Part shown: piece after piece, positions 27,928-36,525 of the stretch
Position numbering within the stretch: the first letter of the stretch is position 1
Layout: each line of letters opens with the position of its first letter
Source: Frederiksenia canicola
GTDB taxonomy: Bacteria > Pseudomonadota > Gammaproteobacteria > Enterobacterales > Pasteurellaceae
Reading direction: 5' to 3'
Length of the DNA: 64,000 nt
Assembly: GCF_011455495.1 (NCBI RefSeq)
Contig: NZ_CP015029.1
Coordinates: 1,550,740-1,614,739, forward strand
Notes under the pieces: model-generated
Told to the model about the DNA's origin: nothing
Seen by the model: only the letters and a program-made list of their open reading frames with translations
Database searches by the model: none
Program-made: the position numbers and the translations under genes

Positions 27928-28209
27928 TTAGTATATCCAATCGTGGATATAATCTATGCCACCAAATAGTAGAAACAGTGCTAGACTGATTAAAAAGGCG
28001 ATAAAAAACCGTTTGGATTTAACGCTGAATATGCCAACCACTGTCACAACAAACCAATAAGCTCCTTTTGTAGAAAACACATCATTAAGAGTGAGTGATG
28101 AGAAAGTAAAGACTAAAATGATGGAGCCAAACAAGAACAAAGGTAATAAAATATAGAGCTTAAACGCCAAAACGCAGGTATCTTTCAATAAATTCATCGC
28201 TTCTTTCAC
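27928..28209 (-). CDS. Small membrane protein of unknown function
   Basis: About 93 residues with three likely transmembrane segments (LYILLPLFLFGSIILVF, WFVVTVVGIFS, FFIAFLISLALFLLF). I do not recognise a family. The frame is open far upstream to 28371, but that part would be read through the tRNA terminator hairpin, so a downstream start is needed. GTG at 28209 has AGGAG nine bases upstream and is preferred; ATG 28197 is an alternative. It has its own terminator downstream. Confidence 0.6.
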   Translation of the reverse strand: MKEAMNLLKDTCVLAFKLYILLPLFLFGSIILVFTFSSLTLNDVFSTKGAYWFVVTVVGIFSVKSKRFFIAFLISLALFLLFGGIDYIHDWIY

Positions 28210-28303
28210 TATATTATTCTCCTCTCTGTCTTCATAAAATAATGCTGATAGATCCTGTAACCAAAATTTACGGTTGGAAACGAAAAGTTGCGAACGGTTA
28301 AGA

Positions 28304-28341
28304 TAAGAAAAAAGCCTTGAAACGTTTTGCTTCAAGGCTTT
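28304..28341 (-). terminator. Terminator of the secG-tRNA-Leu transcript
   Basis: AAAGCCTTGAA (28331-28341 on the minus strand) pairs with TTCAAGGCTTT (28311-28321), an 11-bp stem, then TTTTTTCTT. Confidence 0.9.
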
Positions 28342-28385
28342 GTTTGATTTTTTCGACAAGTTACAAAACATTGCGAAAGGTCAAA

Positions 28386-28471
28386 TGGTGCTCTGGGCGA
28401 GACTCGAACTCGCACATCCTCTGGACACTACCCCCTCAAGATAGCGTGTCTACCAATTCCACCACCAGAGC
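28386..28471 (-). tRNA. leuU: tRNA-Leu (anticodon GAG)
   Basis: An 86-nt class II tRNA with encoded CCA. Acceptor arms GCTCTGG and CCAGAGC pair. The anticodon stem CTATC / GGTAG closes the loop TTGAGGG, giving anticodon GAG. A variable arm and GTTCGAG T-loop are present. It follows secG, as leuU follows secG in E. coli. Confidence 0.96.
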
Positions 28472-28480
28472 GTGAATTTT

Positions 28481-28810
28481 TTATTGCGGGATATCGCTAT
28501 TTTCAGTTTTAACTGCTGGCACTTCTTGTTTTTGTTCTACTTGACTTAAATCTTCAAACTGGCTTTTTGGTGATGCTGTGTGAGTGTTTAAGTTGCCAAT
28601 CACTAAACTAATGCCGAAAAAAATAATTGCTAAAATCGCTGTAGTTCTTGATAAAAAATTTGCTGAACCTGCTGAACCAAATACGGTTCCTGCTGCACCT
28701 GCACCAAATGATGCACCTGCATCTGCCCCTTTTCCTTGTTGGATTAAGATAAATCCGATTAGGAAAACTGCTACAACGAGATAAGCAATAGTTAGAAAAT
28801 TGATTAACAT
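28481..28810 (-). CDS. secG: Protein-export membrane protein SecG
   Basis: A 109-residue subunit of the SecYEG translocon. It has two transmembrane segments (about 3-24 and 52-73), with the family segment IQQGKGADAGASFGAGAAGTVFGSAGS between them and a polar C-terminal tail. The ATG at 28810 has a weak site AAAGAGACAA upstream. It is cotranscribed with the tRNA-Leu gene just downstream. Confidence 0.96.
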   Translation of the reverse strand: MLINFLTIAYLVVAVFLIGFILIQQGKGADAGASFGAGAAGTVFGSAGSANFLSRTTAILAIIFFGISLVIGNLNTHTASPKSQFEDLSQVEQKQEVPAVKTENSDIPQ

Positions 28811-28842
28811 TGTTGTCTCTTTTTAAATTCTGTTCAAAAGAA

Positions 28843-28861
28843 AACTCTGCATGGCAGAGTT
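28843..28861 (-). terminator. Terminator downstream of topB
   Basis: AACTCTGC / GCAGAGTT with an ATG/CAT loop (19 bases), followed on the minus strand by TTTTCTTTTG. It separates topB from secG. Confidence 0.8.
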
Positions 28862-28936
28862 CGTTTCGATGTGTGCATCATATAGCGTTACGCTAAGGCT
28901 TGCAAGGAAATTTTCGTGAATTTTTTAACGTTCGAC

Positions 28937-30856
28937 TTATTTTTCGGCAGATTTCACGTTTTTTCGACTACTCTGCCCTTTAGATGTCGTTACAAGCGGT
29001 ATGATTCTCGCTAAATTTTGCAATACCATTCGATTTGGTGAATGTAGTAAGCTAGGCAACTGCTTATTGAGATCGGCTATGAACTGTTGATAACTTGCTT
29101 GTTTTTTGCTGATATCGGTGAGCTGCATTTCCCAATGAGCCGTCATATCTGGCTGGGTTGCGGTTTCAGGTAAAGCAGCAATCAAGGTTCTACCTGCTTC
29201 GGTGCTGTGAATGCTTCTCCCCTTTTTGATTAAAAATCCCCGCTTGAACAGTAATTCAATAATCCCCGCTCGTGTCGCTTCGGTGCCGAGCCCGTCAGTT
29301 TCCCTTAACACCTTCTTGAGCTGTTTGTCTTGCACAAAACGGGCAATTCCTGTCATCGCAGAAAGCAACGTAGCATCGCTAAAAGGACGTGGTGGTTGCG
29401 TTTTTTTGCTGACGATTTCACCTTTTTCACAATGTAGTTGTTGATCTTTTTTCACCAGAGGCAGCAACGGTTCAGCCACTTCGTCGCTATCCTCTTTACC
29501 GAGCAATGCTTTCCAGCCCGCTACAATTAAGTTTCTAGCTTGTGTTGCAAAGGTACCACCTGCGATATTTAGAATAATTTTACCTTTGCGATATTCAGCA
29601 TCTGGACAAAATTGCAGCAGATATTGACGAGCAATTAGTTGGTAAATTCGCCGTTCATTGTCGGTGAGATGCACATTGCCCTGCCTAGCCGTTGGAATAA
29701 TTGCGTGGTGAGCTTCAACCTTACTGTCGTTCCAGCAACGATTTTTGCGATTAGGATCAACCGCCTCAGGCTTTTCAGTATATTCAGTCAAATGATGTGC
29801 AATAGCAGCCATCACTTTCAAACGTTCGGCAAAATGCTCATTCGGCAAATAGCGATTGTCGGAACGGGGATAAGTGATTAGCTTGTGAGTTTCGTATAAT
29901 TTTTGGCAAATATCGAGTACCGCCTGAGCGGAAAGTCCAAAACGGCGGGCAGCATCAATCTGTAATGCCGAAAGCGAATAAGGTAATGGTGCTATTTCGG
30001 TTTCGATTTTATCTTGATAATCGATAACGCAAGCGGGCTGATTTTCGATACGTTTTACTACATTTTCTGCCAGCGGTTGGGATAGTACCCTACCCTCATC
30101 ATCTTGATAATCTTCACACGCCTTGCTCGGCTGCCATTGTGCCGTAAATCGTTCCTGTGTTTCAGGCACAATGATGTGTGCTAGCACTTCGAAATAGTCT
30201 TTGGGCACGAAATTTTCGATTTCGAGATCCCGTCGCACAATCATGCCTAGAACGGGGGTTTGTACTCTTCCAACTGACAGCACACCTTTGTAGCCTGCCC
30301 AACGTCCTTGGAGCGTATAGGCTCGAGTCATATTGATGCCATAAAGCCAATCGGCTCTCGCCCTGGCCAAGGCAGAAGTAGCAAGTGGGATAAAATCCCG
30401 ATTACTTTGCAATTTTTCCACCGCTTTTTGTACGGCACTTGGGTTAAGATCGCTAATCAGACAGCGTTGAATTTGCGAACGTTTTTCAGTGGGCAAATTG
30501 AGATAACCGAACACTTCGTCTACTAGCAACTGCCCTTCTCGGTCAGGATCGCCTGCGTGAATCAGTTGATCTGCCTGTTTTACCAAGCGTTCCACTACTT
30601 TGAATTGCTTGAGCGTCTCTTTTTTGGGGATCAGCTTCCACTGTTCTGGCACAATCGGCAAATGTTCCATTCGCCAGATCTTAAAACGTTCATCGTATGC
30701 ATCAGGTTCAGCCTGTTCAAGCAAATGCCCAATACACCATGTCACCACATTGCCTTCACCACACTCAATAAAACCATCTTTATTGTGATGTGGTTTAGGT
30801 AACACTTGGGCGATAGCTCTGCCTAGGCTTGGTTTTTCGGCGATGAATAGTTTCAA
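28937..30856 (-). CDS. topB: DNA topoisomerase III
   Basis: A type IA topoisomerase that decatenates replicating DNA. The product is about 639 residues. It begins [21 protein letters not shown] (toprim), with [10 protein letters not shown] and the active-site tyrosine in [13 protein letters not shown], and [12 protein letters not shown]. Start: no ATG fits. TTG 30856 with GGAA seven bases upstream puts the first residue exactly at the family N terminus; the open frame upstream merely translates an uptake signal. An uptake signal also lies in the 3' coding part at 28992. The basic C-terminal tail is short compared with E. coli TopB. Confidence 0.94.
   Translation of the reverse strand: MKLFIAEKPSLGRAIAQVLPKPHHNKDGFIECGEGNVVTWCIGHLLEQAEPDAYDERFKIWRMEHLPIVPEQWKLIPKKETLKQFKVVERLVKQADQLIHAGDPDREGQLLVDEVFGYLNLPTEKRSQIQRCLISDLNPSAVQKAVEKLQSNRDFIPLATSALARARADWLYGINMTRAYTLQGRWAGYKGVLSVGRVQTPVLGMIVRRDLEIENFVPKDYFEVLAHIIVPETQERFTAQWQPSKACEDYQDDEGRVLSQPLAENVVKRIENQPACVIDYQDKIETEIAPLPYSLSALQIDAARRFGLSAQAVLDICQKLYETHKLITYPRSDNRYLPNEHFAERLKVMAAIAHHLTEYTEKPEAVDPNRKNRCWNDSKVEAHHAIIPTARQGNVHLTDNERRIYQLIARQYLLQFCPDAEYRKGKIILNIAGGTFATQARNLIVAGWKALLGKEDSDEVAEPLLPLVKKDQQLHCEKGEIVSKKTQPPRPFSDATLLSAMTGIARFVQDKQLKKVLRETDGLGTEATRAGIIELLFKRGFLIKKGRSIHSTEAGRTLIAALPETATQPDMTAHWEMQLTDISKKQASYQQFIADLNKQLPSLLHSPNRMVLQNLARIIPLVTTSKGQSSRKNVKSAEK
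28992..29001 (+). repeat. Uptake signal in the 3' part of topB
   Basis: ACAAGCGGTA core followed by AAATTTTGCAAT at about 29012-29023. Confidence 0.8.
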
Positions 30857-30892
30857 TGGATAGTTCCGATTTGCAAAAAATTGAGAGAATCT

Positions 30893-30902
30893 GACCGCTT
30901 GT
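30893..30902 (-). repeat. Uptake signal just upstream of topB
   Basis: Perfect core in minus orientation with TTTTTTGCAAAT, between mepA and topB. Confidence 0.9.
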
Positions 30903-30928
30903 AAGGGACAAACGGTCAAAATTTGTGA

Positions 30929-31756
30929 TTAATTGAAGCCCTGCTGAGACAGGATCATTTGGCACAATTGCGGCGGTTGTGGCAACGTTTTTGATTTTGG
31001 CGTACTGGATGGCTTAGCTGGTTCGAACCATGAATAAAGCTCTGCACCACAACCATCACCTGCAGGCACGGGGGCTTGATTTTCACAATTTGGTGCGTCA
31101 GCAGGGCAAGTTAAACGAACATGAAAGTGCGAGTCGTGTGCGTACCAAGGGCGAATTTTGCGAAGCCAATCACGATCAGTTCCTGCGGTATTACACAGTT
31201 TGACTTTGATTGCGGGGTTCACAAAAATACGATCGACACGGTAATCTGACGCTGCTAATTTCAACAATTTAGTATGGTTGGTTGTCCATAACTTTTCATT
31301 CACGACATTGGTTGAATGATCAACCATAATCGTTGCCAAACCCGCAGGATTACGAGCCGTTTCATCGTCCATTGGACCGAAACGCAACCAAATATCTGCA
31401 TCTAAACCCGTTTGGTGGCTGGCATGTCCCGATGAAAAACGTCCACCAGCAGGCATTCCCATATCACCAATCAAAATAGGCGGAATTCCTGCAGCCTTGG
31501 CACTTTTACCTAGATTTAGCAAATAGTTCAACAACTGCGGGTGACCGTAATAACGGTTTTTGATCGAGCGAATCACTTGATAGCCTTCGCCTTTGAGAGC
31601 TAAAGGTTCTGCACCAATAATACATCCATTACTATACCCACCAATAGACTGCACTTTGCCAGCAATTGGAGTCCGAATCGATTCCCACGGGGTGGCTACA
31701 CTATGTAGAGAAAATGCCACTACACTACTGGCTAGGGCAATATTAAAAAATTTCAT
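30929..31756 (-). CDS. mepA: Penicillin-insensitive murein endopeptidase
   Basis: MepA is a periplasmic zinc enzyme that cuts D-alanyl-meso-DAP crosslinks in peptidoglycan. The 275-residue product has a signal peptide ending SVA-TPWES (about residue 22). The zinc and catalytic motifs are SSGHASHQTGLDADIW and DSHFHVRL; six cysteines suit a disulfide-bonded periplasmic protein. ATG 31756 follows AGGAAAGCAG; the longer frame upstream lacks a ribosome site. It is upstream of topB on the same strand, with an uptake signal between them. Confidence 0.95.
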   Translation of the reverse strand: MKFFNIALASSVVAFSLHSVATPWESIRTPIAGKVQSIGGYSNGCIIGAEPLALKGEGYQVIRSIKNRYYGHPQLLNYLLNLGKSAKAAGIPPILIGDMGMPAGGRFSSGHASHQTGLDADIWLRFGPMDDETARNPAGLATIMVDHSTNVVNEKLWTTNHTKLLKLAASDYRVDRIFVNPAIKVKLCNTAGTDRDWLRKIRPWYAHDSHFHVRLTCPADAPNCENQAPVPAGDGCGAELYSWFEPAKPSSTPKSKTLPQPPQLCQMILSQQGFN

Positions 31757-31826
31757 CTGCTTTCCTAATATAAACAACATCATGAGCATTCTAGTGTAAT
31801 CAAATTGCAAAATCAAAAGCTAAACT

Positions 31827-31858
31827 GACCGCTTGCTGATTAAAATTACACCGCTTGT
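31827..31858 (-). repeat. Two tandem uptake cores upstream of mepA
   Basis: Minus-orientation cores at 31827-31836 (GCAAGCGGTC) and 31849-31858 (ACAAGCGGTG), 12 bases apart in the same direction, an uncommon tandem arrangement here. Confidence 0.8.
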
Positions 31859-31889
31859 TGCAATTCATTGCTAAACGCATAAATTTTAT

Positions 31890-31957
31890 TTGACATTAAA
31901 ATAAGAAAAAGTTATTTATAGCTCCGTTTTTCGCTCTTAGCGAAAGAAAGTTATAAT
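31890..31957 (+). promoter_or_regulatory. lysC promoters
   Basis: A consensus -35 TTGACA (31890-31895) is spaced 17 bases from TATTTA (31913-31918). A second -10 TATAAT (31952-31957) stands 11 bases before the riboswitch. Between them is the inverted repeat TTTCGCT-CTT-AGCGAAA (31929-31945), a possible operator. Confidence 0.55.
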
Positions 31958-31968
31958 GGTTCATTATA

Positions 31969-32139
31969 GCGGGAGAGGTGCAACATTCAGGTAACTTGTT
32001 TTAGGGAGCTAGACCGTTTGAAGACAAGTGATGGGAATGATTGCCGAGATGTGAGTTCGCTAGAGAAGGAATAAGCATCGGCTGAGTAGGTTGAATCCTA
32101 TCAGCTGTCGTTTGGTCGCCAACTAAACGGAGCGCTCTT
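31969..32139 (+). ncRNA. Lysine riboswitch (L box)
   Basis: The lysC leader has the conserved L-box blocks in order: AGAGGTGCAAC near 31974, GGTAACTTG and AGGGAGCTAG, GTGATGGGAATGATTGCCGAG near 32028-32048, CATCGGCTGAG near 32075, the GTTGAATCC / CCTATCAGCTG region, and GGAGCGCTCTT closing P1. It lines up block by block with the E. coli lysC leader. It lies 80 bases before the lysC start. Lysine binding should lower lysC expression. The hairpin AATTGG / CCAATT (32140-32164) followed by TTC may be part of the expression platform. Confidence 0.9.
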
Positions 32140-32220
32140 AATTGGTGTCAATGTTTCCCCAATTTTCTTGCCACTCATATCTCCTGTAAACACAATGCTT
32201 TTTTATAGGAAATTCTAAAT

Positions 32221-33573
32221 ATGCCTCATCTTTCCGTTGCTAAATTTGGTGGTACCAGCGTTGCCAACTTTGATGCAATGTCAGCTTGTGCCGATATTAT
32301 CACAGCTGATACAAATACTCGGGTCGTCGTGCTTTCAGCTTCCGCGGGCGTAACTAACTATTTAGTTGAGCTTGCCAATGGCTGTGAACTTTCACGACGC
32401 AACGACATTTTAAATGCCGTAAGAACAATTCAGTTTAACATTATTGAAAAGCTTCAAAAGCCTGAAATGGTGATTGAAAAAATCGAACACTATTTAACAC
32501 ACATTAAAGCACTTGCTGAATCAGCTAGCCTTGCCACTTCCCTTGCCTTAACGGATGAAATTATTTGTCACGGTGAGATGATGTCTACCTGCATTTTTAC
32601 GCAATTACTCAATGAACGTAATTTCCCTGCAGTATGGGTTGATGTGCGTGACGTTGTGGCGACAGATAGTCACTTCGGAAAAGCGGCTCCGAATGATGAA
32701 AAAACCGTTCAGCAAACGAATGCAGTGATTAAACCCTTGCTAGAACAAGGTAAAGTGGTGATTACCCAAGGTTTTATTGGTCGGGATGATGAAGGTAAAA
32801 CAACCACGCTTGGTCGTGGTGGCAGCGACTACTCAGCAGCATTACTTGCAGAAGTGCTGAATGCCAATGATGTGTTGATTTGGACCGATGTCCCTGGTAT
32901 TTATACCACCGACCCACGCATTGTTTCTGCAGCTAAGAGAATTGATACCATCAGTTTTAATGAAGCAGCGGAAATGGCAACATTCGGGGCGAAAGTGCTC
33001 CACCCCGCGACACTTTTACCTGCTGTACGCAGCAATATCCCTGTTTTTGTGGGGTCAAGCAAAGCTCCCGAACAAGGAGGAACTTGGGTAACTCGTGATC
33101 CACAACCACGTCCAACATTCCGAGCTCTCGCCTTACGTCGCAACCAAATTTTGCTGACCCTTTCCAGTCTCAGTATGTTGCATTCACAAGGCTTCTTAGC
33201 GAATGTCTTTACCATTTTGGCAAAACATAAAATTTCCGTAGATGTCGTCACAACTTCAGAAGTCAGCATTGCAATCACGCTTGATAAAACGGGTTCAACA
33301 TCGTCAGGTTTAGATATTCTTTCTGATGACTTGTTAGCAGAATTGCGTGAAGTGTGTAAAGTGAACGTAGAAACGGATTTAGCATTAGTGGCCATTATTG
33401 GTAACAATCTACACACACAAGCAGGCATTGCTAAACAGTTATTTGAAACCTTATCGCCTTATAATGTACGTTTGATTAGCTACGGTGCTAGCACGAATAA
33501 CGTGTGCACACTGGTTAAAAATAAAGAGGCAGACGAGATTATTCAGGCGTTACATTCAGCACTGTTTGAATAA
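32221..33573 (+). CDS. lysC: Aspartokinase III, lysine-sensitive
   Basis: Aspartokinase makes aspartyl phosphate, the first step to lysine, threonine and methionine. The 450-residue monofunctional enzyme has KFGGTSVANFDAM at the N terminus, VVVLSASAGVTN, GRGGSDYSAALLA, and two C-terminal ACT domains. Length and sequence fit E. coli LysC (449), the lysine-inhibited form. The lysine riboswitch upstream supports this. TATAGGA lies upstream of ATG 32221, at a spacing of about ten bases. Confidence 0.97.
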   Translation: MPHLSVAKFGGTSVANFDAMSACADIITADTNTRVVVLSASAGVTNYLVELANGCELSRRNDILNAVRTIQFNIIEKLQKPEMVIEKIEHYLTHIKALAESASLATSLALTDEIICHGEMMSTCIFTQLLNERNFPAVWVDVRDVVATDSHFGKAAPNDEKTVQQTNAVIKPLLEQGKVVITQGFIGRDDEGKTTTLGRGGSDYSAALLAEVLNANDVLIWTDVPGIYTTDPRIVSAAKRIDTISFNEAAEMATFGAKVLHPATLLPAVRSNIPVFVGSSKAPEQGGTWVTRDPQPRPTFRALALRRNQILLTLSSLSMLHSQGFLANVFTILAKHKISVDVVTTSEVSIAITLDKTGSTSSGLDILSDDLLAELREVCKVNVETDLALVAIIGNNLHTQAGIAKQLFETLSPYNVRLISYGASTNNVCTLVKNKEADEIIQALHSALFE

Positions 33574-33587
33574 TTCAAACAATAAGA

Positions 33588-33610
33588 GGCGTTTTAAACG
33601 CCCCTTTATT
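33588..33610 (+). terminator. lysC terminator
   Basis: GGCGTTT-T-AAACGCC followed by CCTTTATTTC. Confidence 0.8.
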
Positions 33611-33642
33611 TCTTGTGCTATTTGCAAAAAATTAGGTGGATC

Positions 33643-34335
33643 TTACCGCTTGTGTGGTAATTTTTGCCAAGTGACTTCATTGCGAAGGTAAACAGGTTCA
33701 ATCTCCATGGCTGATTGCGTTTTCCCTTGTGCTGCGGCTTGCTGCACTAGTGGCAACATAAAACGGGCGGAAGGTAAGGTGATGTCGCTCACCACAAGCG
33801 GTAAGTTTGCCGCCGAAAATTGCAAATATGCTGCCCAACCCGTACCAACTACCGTTGGCTGACGCGCTGCCTGAATTTGTGCAATCGCCTTTTCTGGCGA
33901 GCAGACTTGCTCTGCCACCAACGTTTGCCAGCCCTTTTCGCTACGGCTAAATTGTGCGAAATAGACTTCGTTCATTCGAGCATCAATCAACGCAACCACT
34001 TCTGTTGCACCTTGCTGTTGATACGCCGCCTCTGCCATCGCCAATAAATTAGACACGGGCACCACGGGCAATTCCGCTCCCATTGCTAAGCCTTGAGCAA
34101 TTCCCACGCCCACTCGCACACCCGTAAAACTACCCGGCCCACGCCCAAATCCAAGTACATCGACCTCTTTCAGAGAAATACCCGCTTGCGATAACAACTC
34201 ATCAACCATCGGTAAAATCCGCTGCGTATGCGTACGTGGGCTGAGTTCATCTAAAAAAGTGGTTTTACCTTGGTGAAATAACGCCACAGAACAGGCTTCA
34301 GTGGCGGTGTCTAATACTAAAATTGTCTTCATCAT
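33643..34335 (-). CDS. tsaB: tRNA threonylcarbamoyladenosine protein TsaB
   Basis: TsaB (YeaZ) is the partner of TsaD in making t6A37 on ANN-decoding tRNAs. The 230-residue product has the ASKHA fold start ILVLDTATEACSVAL and GFGRGPGSFTGVRVGVG. The gene ends AAG CGG TAA within an uptake signal, so the last residues KR and the stop come from the signal. A second full uptake signal lies inside the gene at 33794. Two ATG codons in a row open the gene. Confidence 0.95.
   Translation of the reverse strand: MMKTILVLDTATEACSVALFHQGKTTFLDELSPRTHTQRILPMVDELLSQAGISLKEVDVLGFGRGPGSFTGVRVGVGIAQGLAMGAELPVVPVSNLLAMAEAAYQQQGATEVVALIDARMNEVYFAQFSRSEKGWQTLVAEQVCSPEKAIAQIQAARQPTVVGTGWAAYLQFSAANLPLVVSDITLPSARFMLPLVQQAAAQGKTQSAMEIEPVYLRNEVTWQKLPHKR
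33644..33653 (-). repeat. Uptake signal supplying the tsaB stop codon
   Basis: Minus-orientation core ACAAGCGGTA, with TTTTTTGCAAAT running out to about 33620. The TAA of tsaB (33645-33643) is made from the GGTAAG part. Confidence 0.9.
33794..33803 (+). repeat. Uptake signal inside tsaB
   Basis: ACAAGCGGTA core with AAAATTGCAAAT downstream at about 33816-33827. Confidence 0.85.
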
Positions 34336-34345
34336 AAAAATATAG

Positions 34346-34364
34346 AGGGACGTTGTACGTCCCT
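34346..34364 (-). terminator. Hairpin between aroG and tsaB
   Basis: AGGGACGT / ACGTCCCT with a three-base loop; on the minus strand it is followed by CTATATTTTT just before the tsaB start. Confidence 0.6.
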
Positions 34365-34399
34365 TTTGTTCATCCTATTTGCAAAAAATCATTTGGATC

Positions 34400-35467
34400 T
34401 TACCGCTTGTTACGGCGTTGTGCCACCGCATCGGCGAGTTGGAATAGTACTTTTTCACTATCTTCCCAGCCAAGACAGGCATCGGTAATGCTCTGTCCGT
34501 AAGTGAGTGCTTTGCCTTCGACTAAATCTTGACGGCCTTCAACCAAATGGCTTTCAATCATTACACCTGAGATCTTGTGCGATCCATTGGCAATTTGAGC
34601 GGCAACATCATTGCAGACATCAAGCTGACGTTTGAATTGTTTCTGACTATTGGCATGACTGAAATCGACCATCACATGCGGACGGCGACCGGATTTTTCG
34701 ATGTCAGCACAAACTTTTTCGATCGAAGCCGCATCGTAATTCGTACCACTATCACCACCACGCAAAATGATGTGGCAGTCTGGATTGCCCGCGGTGGAAA
34801 CAATAGCAGAATGTCCAAATTTGGTCACAGATAAGAAATGGTGCGGGGCTTCAGCAGCACCGATGGCGTCTAAGGCAATTTTCACACTGCCGTTGGTAGC
34901 ATTTTTAAAGCCGACCGCACAGGAAAGCCCGGAAGCCAATTCACGATGCACTTGCGATTCTGTGGTTCTCGCCCCAATCGCCCCCCAGCTCATAAAATCA
35001 GCAACATATTGCGGGGTGATCATATCCAAAAACTCCCCCGCTGCGGGAACGGAGAGATCATTGATGTCGGAAAGCACTTTGCGGGCAATGCGTAAACCGT
35101 CATTCAATGCAAAGGTTTCGTTTAAATACGGGTCGTTAATTAGCCCTTTCCAGCCCACTGTGGTGCGGGGTTTCTCAAAATAGACTCGCATTACAACTTC
35201 TAGATGTTGATTAATTTGCGGATTGGCTCGGATCGCTTGGATTTTTTTCGCATAGTCTAATGCTGCTTCAGGATCGTGAATGGAGCAAGGCCCAATCACC
35301 ACTAACAAGCGGTCATCTTCACCCGATAAAATGCGATTAACCGCCAAACGGGCTTTTGCCACGGTATCCGCCGCCACATCGCTGGCAGGAAAACGCTCTA
35401 ACAATGCCACAGGTGGCAGCAATTCTTCAATGTGGTTGATACGAATATCATCGTTTCTGTATGTCAT
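34400..35467 (-). CDS. aroG: 3-deoxy-7-phosphoheptulonate synthase (DAHP synthase, AroG type)
   Basis: The first enzyme of the shikimate pathway, joining PEP and erythrose 4-phosphate. The 355-residue product has IGPCSIHDP, MRVYFEKPRTTVGWKG, RGGDSGTNYDA and a DFSHANSQKQ metal-site region. It matches class I AroF/G/H; the closest look is AroG, the phenylalanine-inhibited form. The gene ends in AAG CGG TAA (KR-stop) within an uptake signal, just like tsaB downstream. Another uptake signal lies near its 5' end at 35305. Confidence 0.95.
   Translation of the reverse strand: MTYRNDDIRINHIEELLPPVALLERFPASDVAADTVAKARLAVNRILSGEDDRLLVVIGPCSIHDPEAALDYAKKIQAIRANPQINQHLEVVMRVYFEKPRTTVGWKGLINDPYLNETFALNDGLRIARKVLSDINDLSVPAAGEFLDMITPQYVADFMSWGAIGARTTESQVHRELASGLSCAVGFKNATNGSVKIALDAIGAAEAPHHFLSVTKFGHSAIVSTAGNPDCHIILRGGDSGTNYDAASIEKVCADIEKSGRRPHVMVDFSHANSQKQFKRQLDVCNDVAAQIANGSHKISGVMIESHLVEGRQDLVEGKALTYGQSITDACLGWEDSEKVLFQLADAVAQRRNKR
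34401..34410 (-). repeat. Uptake signal supplying the aroG stop codon
   Basis: Minus-orientation core ACAAGCGGTA with ATTTTTTGCAAAT to about 34378. The aroG TAA (34402-34400) is read from it. Confidence 0.9.
35305..35314 (+). repeat. Uptake signal in aroG
   Basis: Perfect ACAAGCGGTC core, without a good TTGCAAA flank. Confidence 0.65.
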
Positions 35468-35553
35468 ATTTTCTCTTTATTTTTATAGTGCTCACAAAGT
35501 ACCGCTAAACTAGAGCAATCGTTATGAATTGTCAAAAATTTGTGAGCAAATGA

Positions 35554-36414
35554 TTAAAAAGTATCACAAACATTTGGGTTTCCAGATTGCAATCCTTTTC
35601 TAAACCACGCTAAGCGTTGTGCAGAAGAACCATGGGTAAAACTATCAGGAATCACTCTACCTTGGCTTTGTTTCTGCAAGCGATCATCGCCTACGGCTTC
35701 AGCTGCTAAAAACGCCTCTTCCACATCTCCTGCTTCCAAACGCCCTTCTTTCTGAATGTGATAGCCCCACACCCCCGCAAAACAGTCGGCCTGTAGTTCT
35801 ACACTCACTGAAATCCGATTAGCTTCTTTCCTGCTAGAAGCGTTACGTTGTGCCTTTTGAGTTTGCTCTGTAATACCTAATTGATGTTGAATATGATGTC
35901 CCACTTCATGAGCAATTACATAAGCAAAAGCAAAATCCCCTGCTGCTTTGAGTTTGTGTTTCATATCATCATAAAATGATAAATCTAGATAGATTTTTTC
36001 ATCAACAGGACAATAAAAGGGCCCCATCACAGATTGCCCTGTACCACAAGCGGTTTGAGTTGCTCCCCGATACAGTACCAACGTTGGTTCACGATAAGTC
36101 ATCCCACTTTGACGAAAGTAATTACCCCATACTCTTTCTGTTGTTGCCAACACTTTGCGTGACAAGGTATTGAGTTCTGCTTCTTCAGATGATGATCGAT
36201 AGCTACTCTGCTCCTGCTGCTGATACGTTTCTTCTTGACCAAAACCGACAATCCCTGATAAATCCACACCATAATAAGCCCCGACCAACAAGATAATAAA
36301 GCCTAAAATACTGCCCTTTCCACGTCCAACAGAAACTCTTCGCCCCCCACCAAAACCAGATTGTCCACGGCGATCTTCCACATTACGACTTTCTCTTTCA
36401 TCATCTAAACGCAT
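35554..36414 (-). CDS. ypfJ: Putative neutral zinc metallopeptidase (YpfJ family)
   Basis: A 286-residue membrane-anchored protein. One transmembrane segment (about 36-55, GSILGFIILLVGAYYGV) precedes a peptidase domain with the zinc motif HEVGHHIQHQLG and a second conserved acidic block QADCFAGVWG. The substrate is unknown. ATG 36414 follows AAGGA eight bases upstream; the frame stays open above it, but that stretch is only a leader. An uptake core occurs inside at 36046. Confidence 0.9.
   Translation of the reverse strand: MRLDDERESRNVEDRRGQSGFGGGRRVSVGRGKGSILGFIILLVGAYYGVDLSGIVGFGQEETYQQQEQSSYRSSSEEAELNTLSRKVLATTERVWGNYFRQSGMTYREPTLVLYRGATQTACGTGQSVMGPFYCPVDEKIYLDLSFYDDMKHKLKAAGDFAFAYVIAHEVGHHIQHQLGITEQTQKAQRNASSRKEANRISVSVELQADCFAGVWGYHIQKEGRLEAGDVEEAFLAAEAVGDDRLQKQSQGRVIPDSFTHGSSAQRLAWFRKGLQSGNPNVCDTF
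36046..36055 (+). repeat. Uptake core in ypfJ
   Basis: ACAAGCGGTT; nine of ten core bases, without clear flank. Confidence 0.5.
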
Positions 36415-36525
36415 TTTGTTTTCCTTTTTATTTTCCTTTGAACCACTTAGGCTTGTTATATATTGAAACAAACTATGAAACAAGTAGCCTTGTGCCACTA
36501 TATAACGACCAAAATTTAATAATAA

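Noticed and set aside
28210-28371. Extension of the small membrane protein toward the tRNA gene
   Set aside because: It crosses the terminator hairpin of the tRNA transcript, so it cannot be a normal coding start.
30857-30919. Upstream extension of topB giving the peptide [14 protein letters not shown]
   Set aside because: This is a translated uptake signal. The TopB family begins at [10 protein letters not shown], and TTG 30856 has a ribosome site.
32901-33428. 175-codon open frame antisense to lysC
   Set aside because: A shadow of lysC codon use, with no ribosome site and no family features.
34767-35183. 138-codon open frame antisense to aroG
   Set aside because: Shadow ORF; the aroG reading frame is intact and fully explains the sequence.
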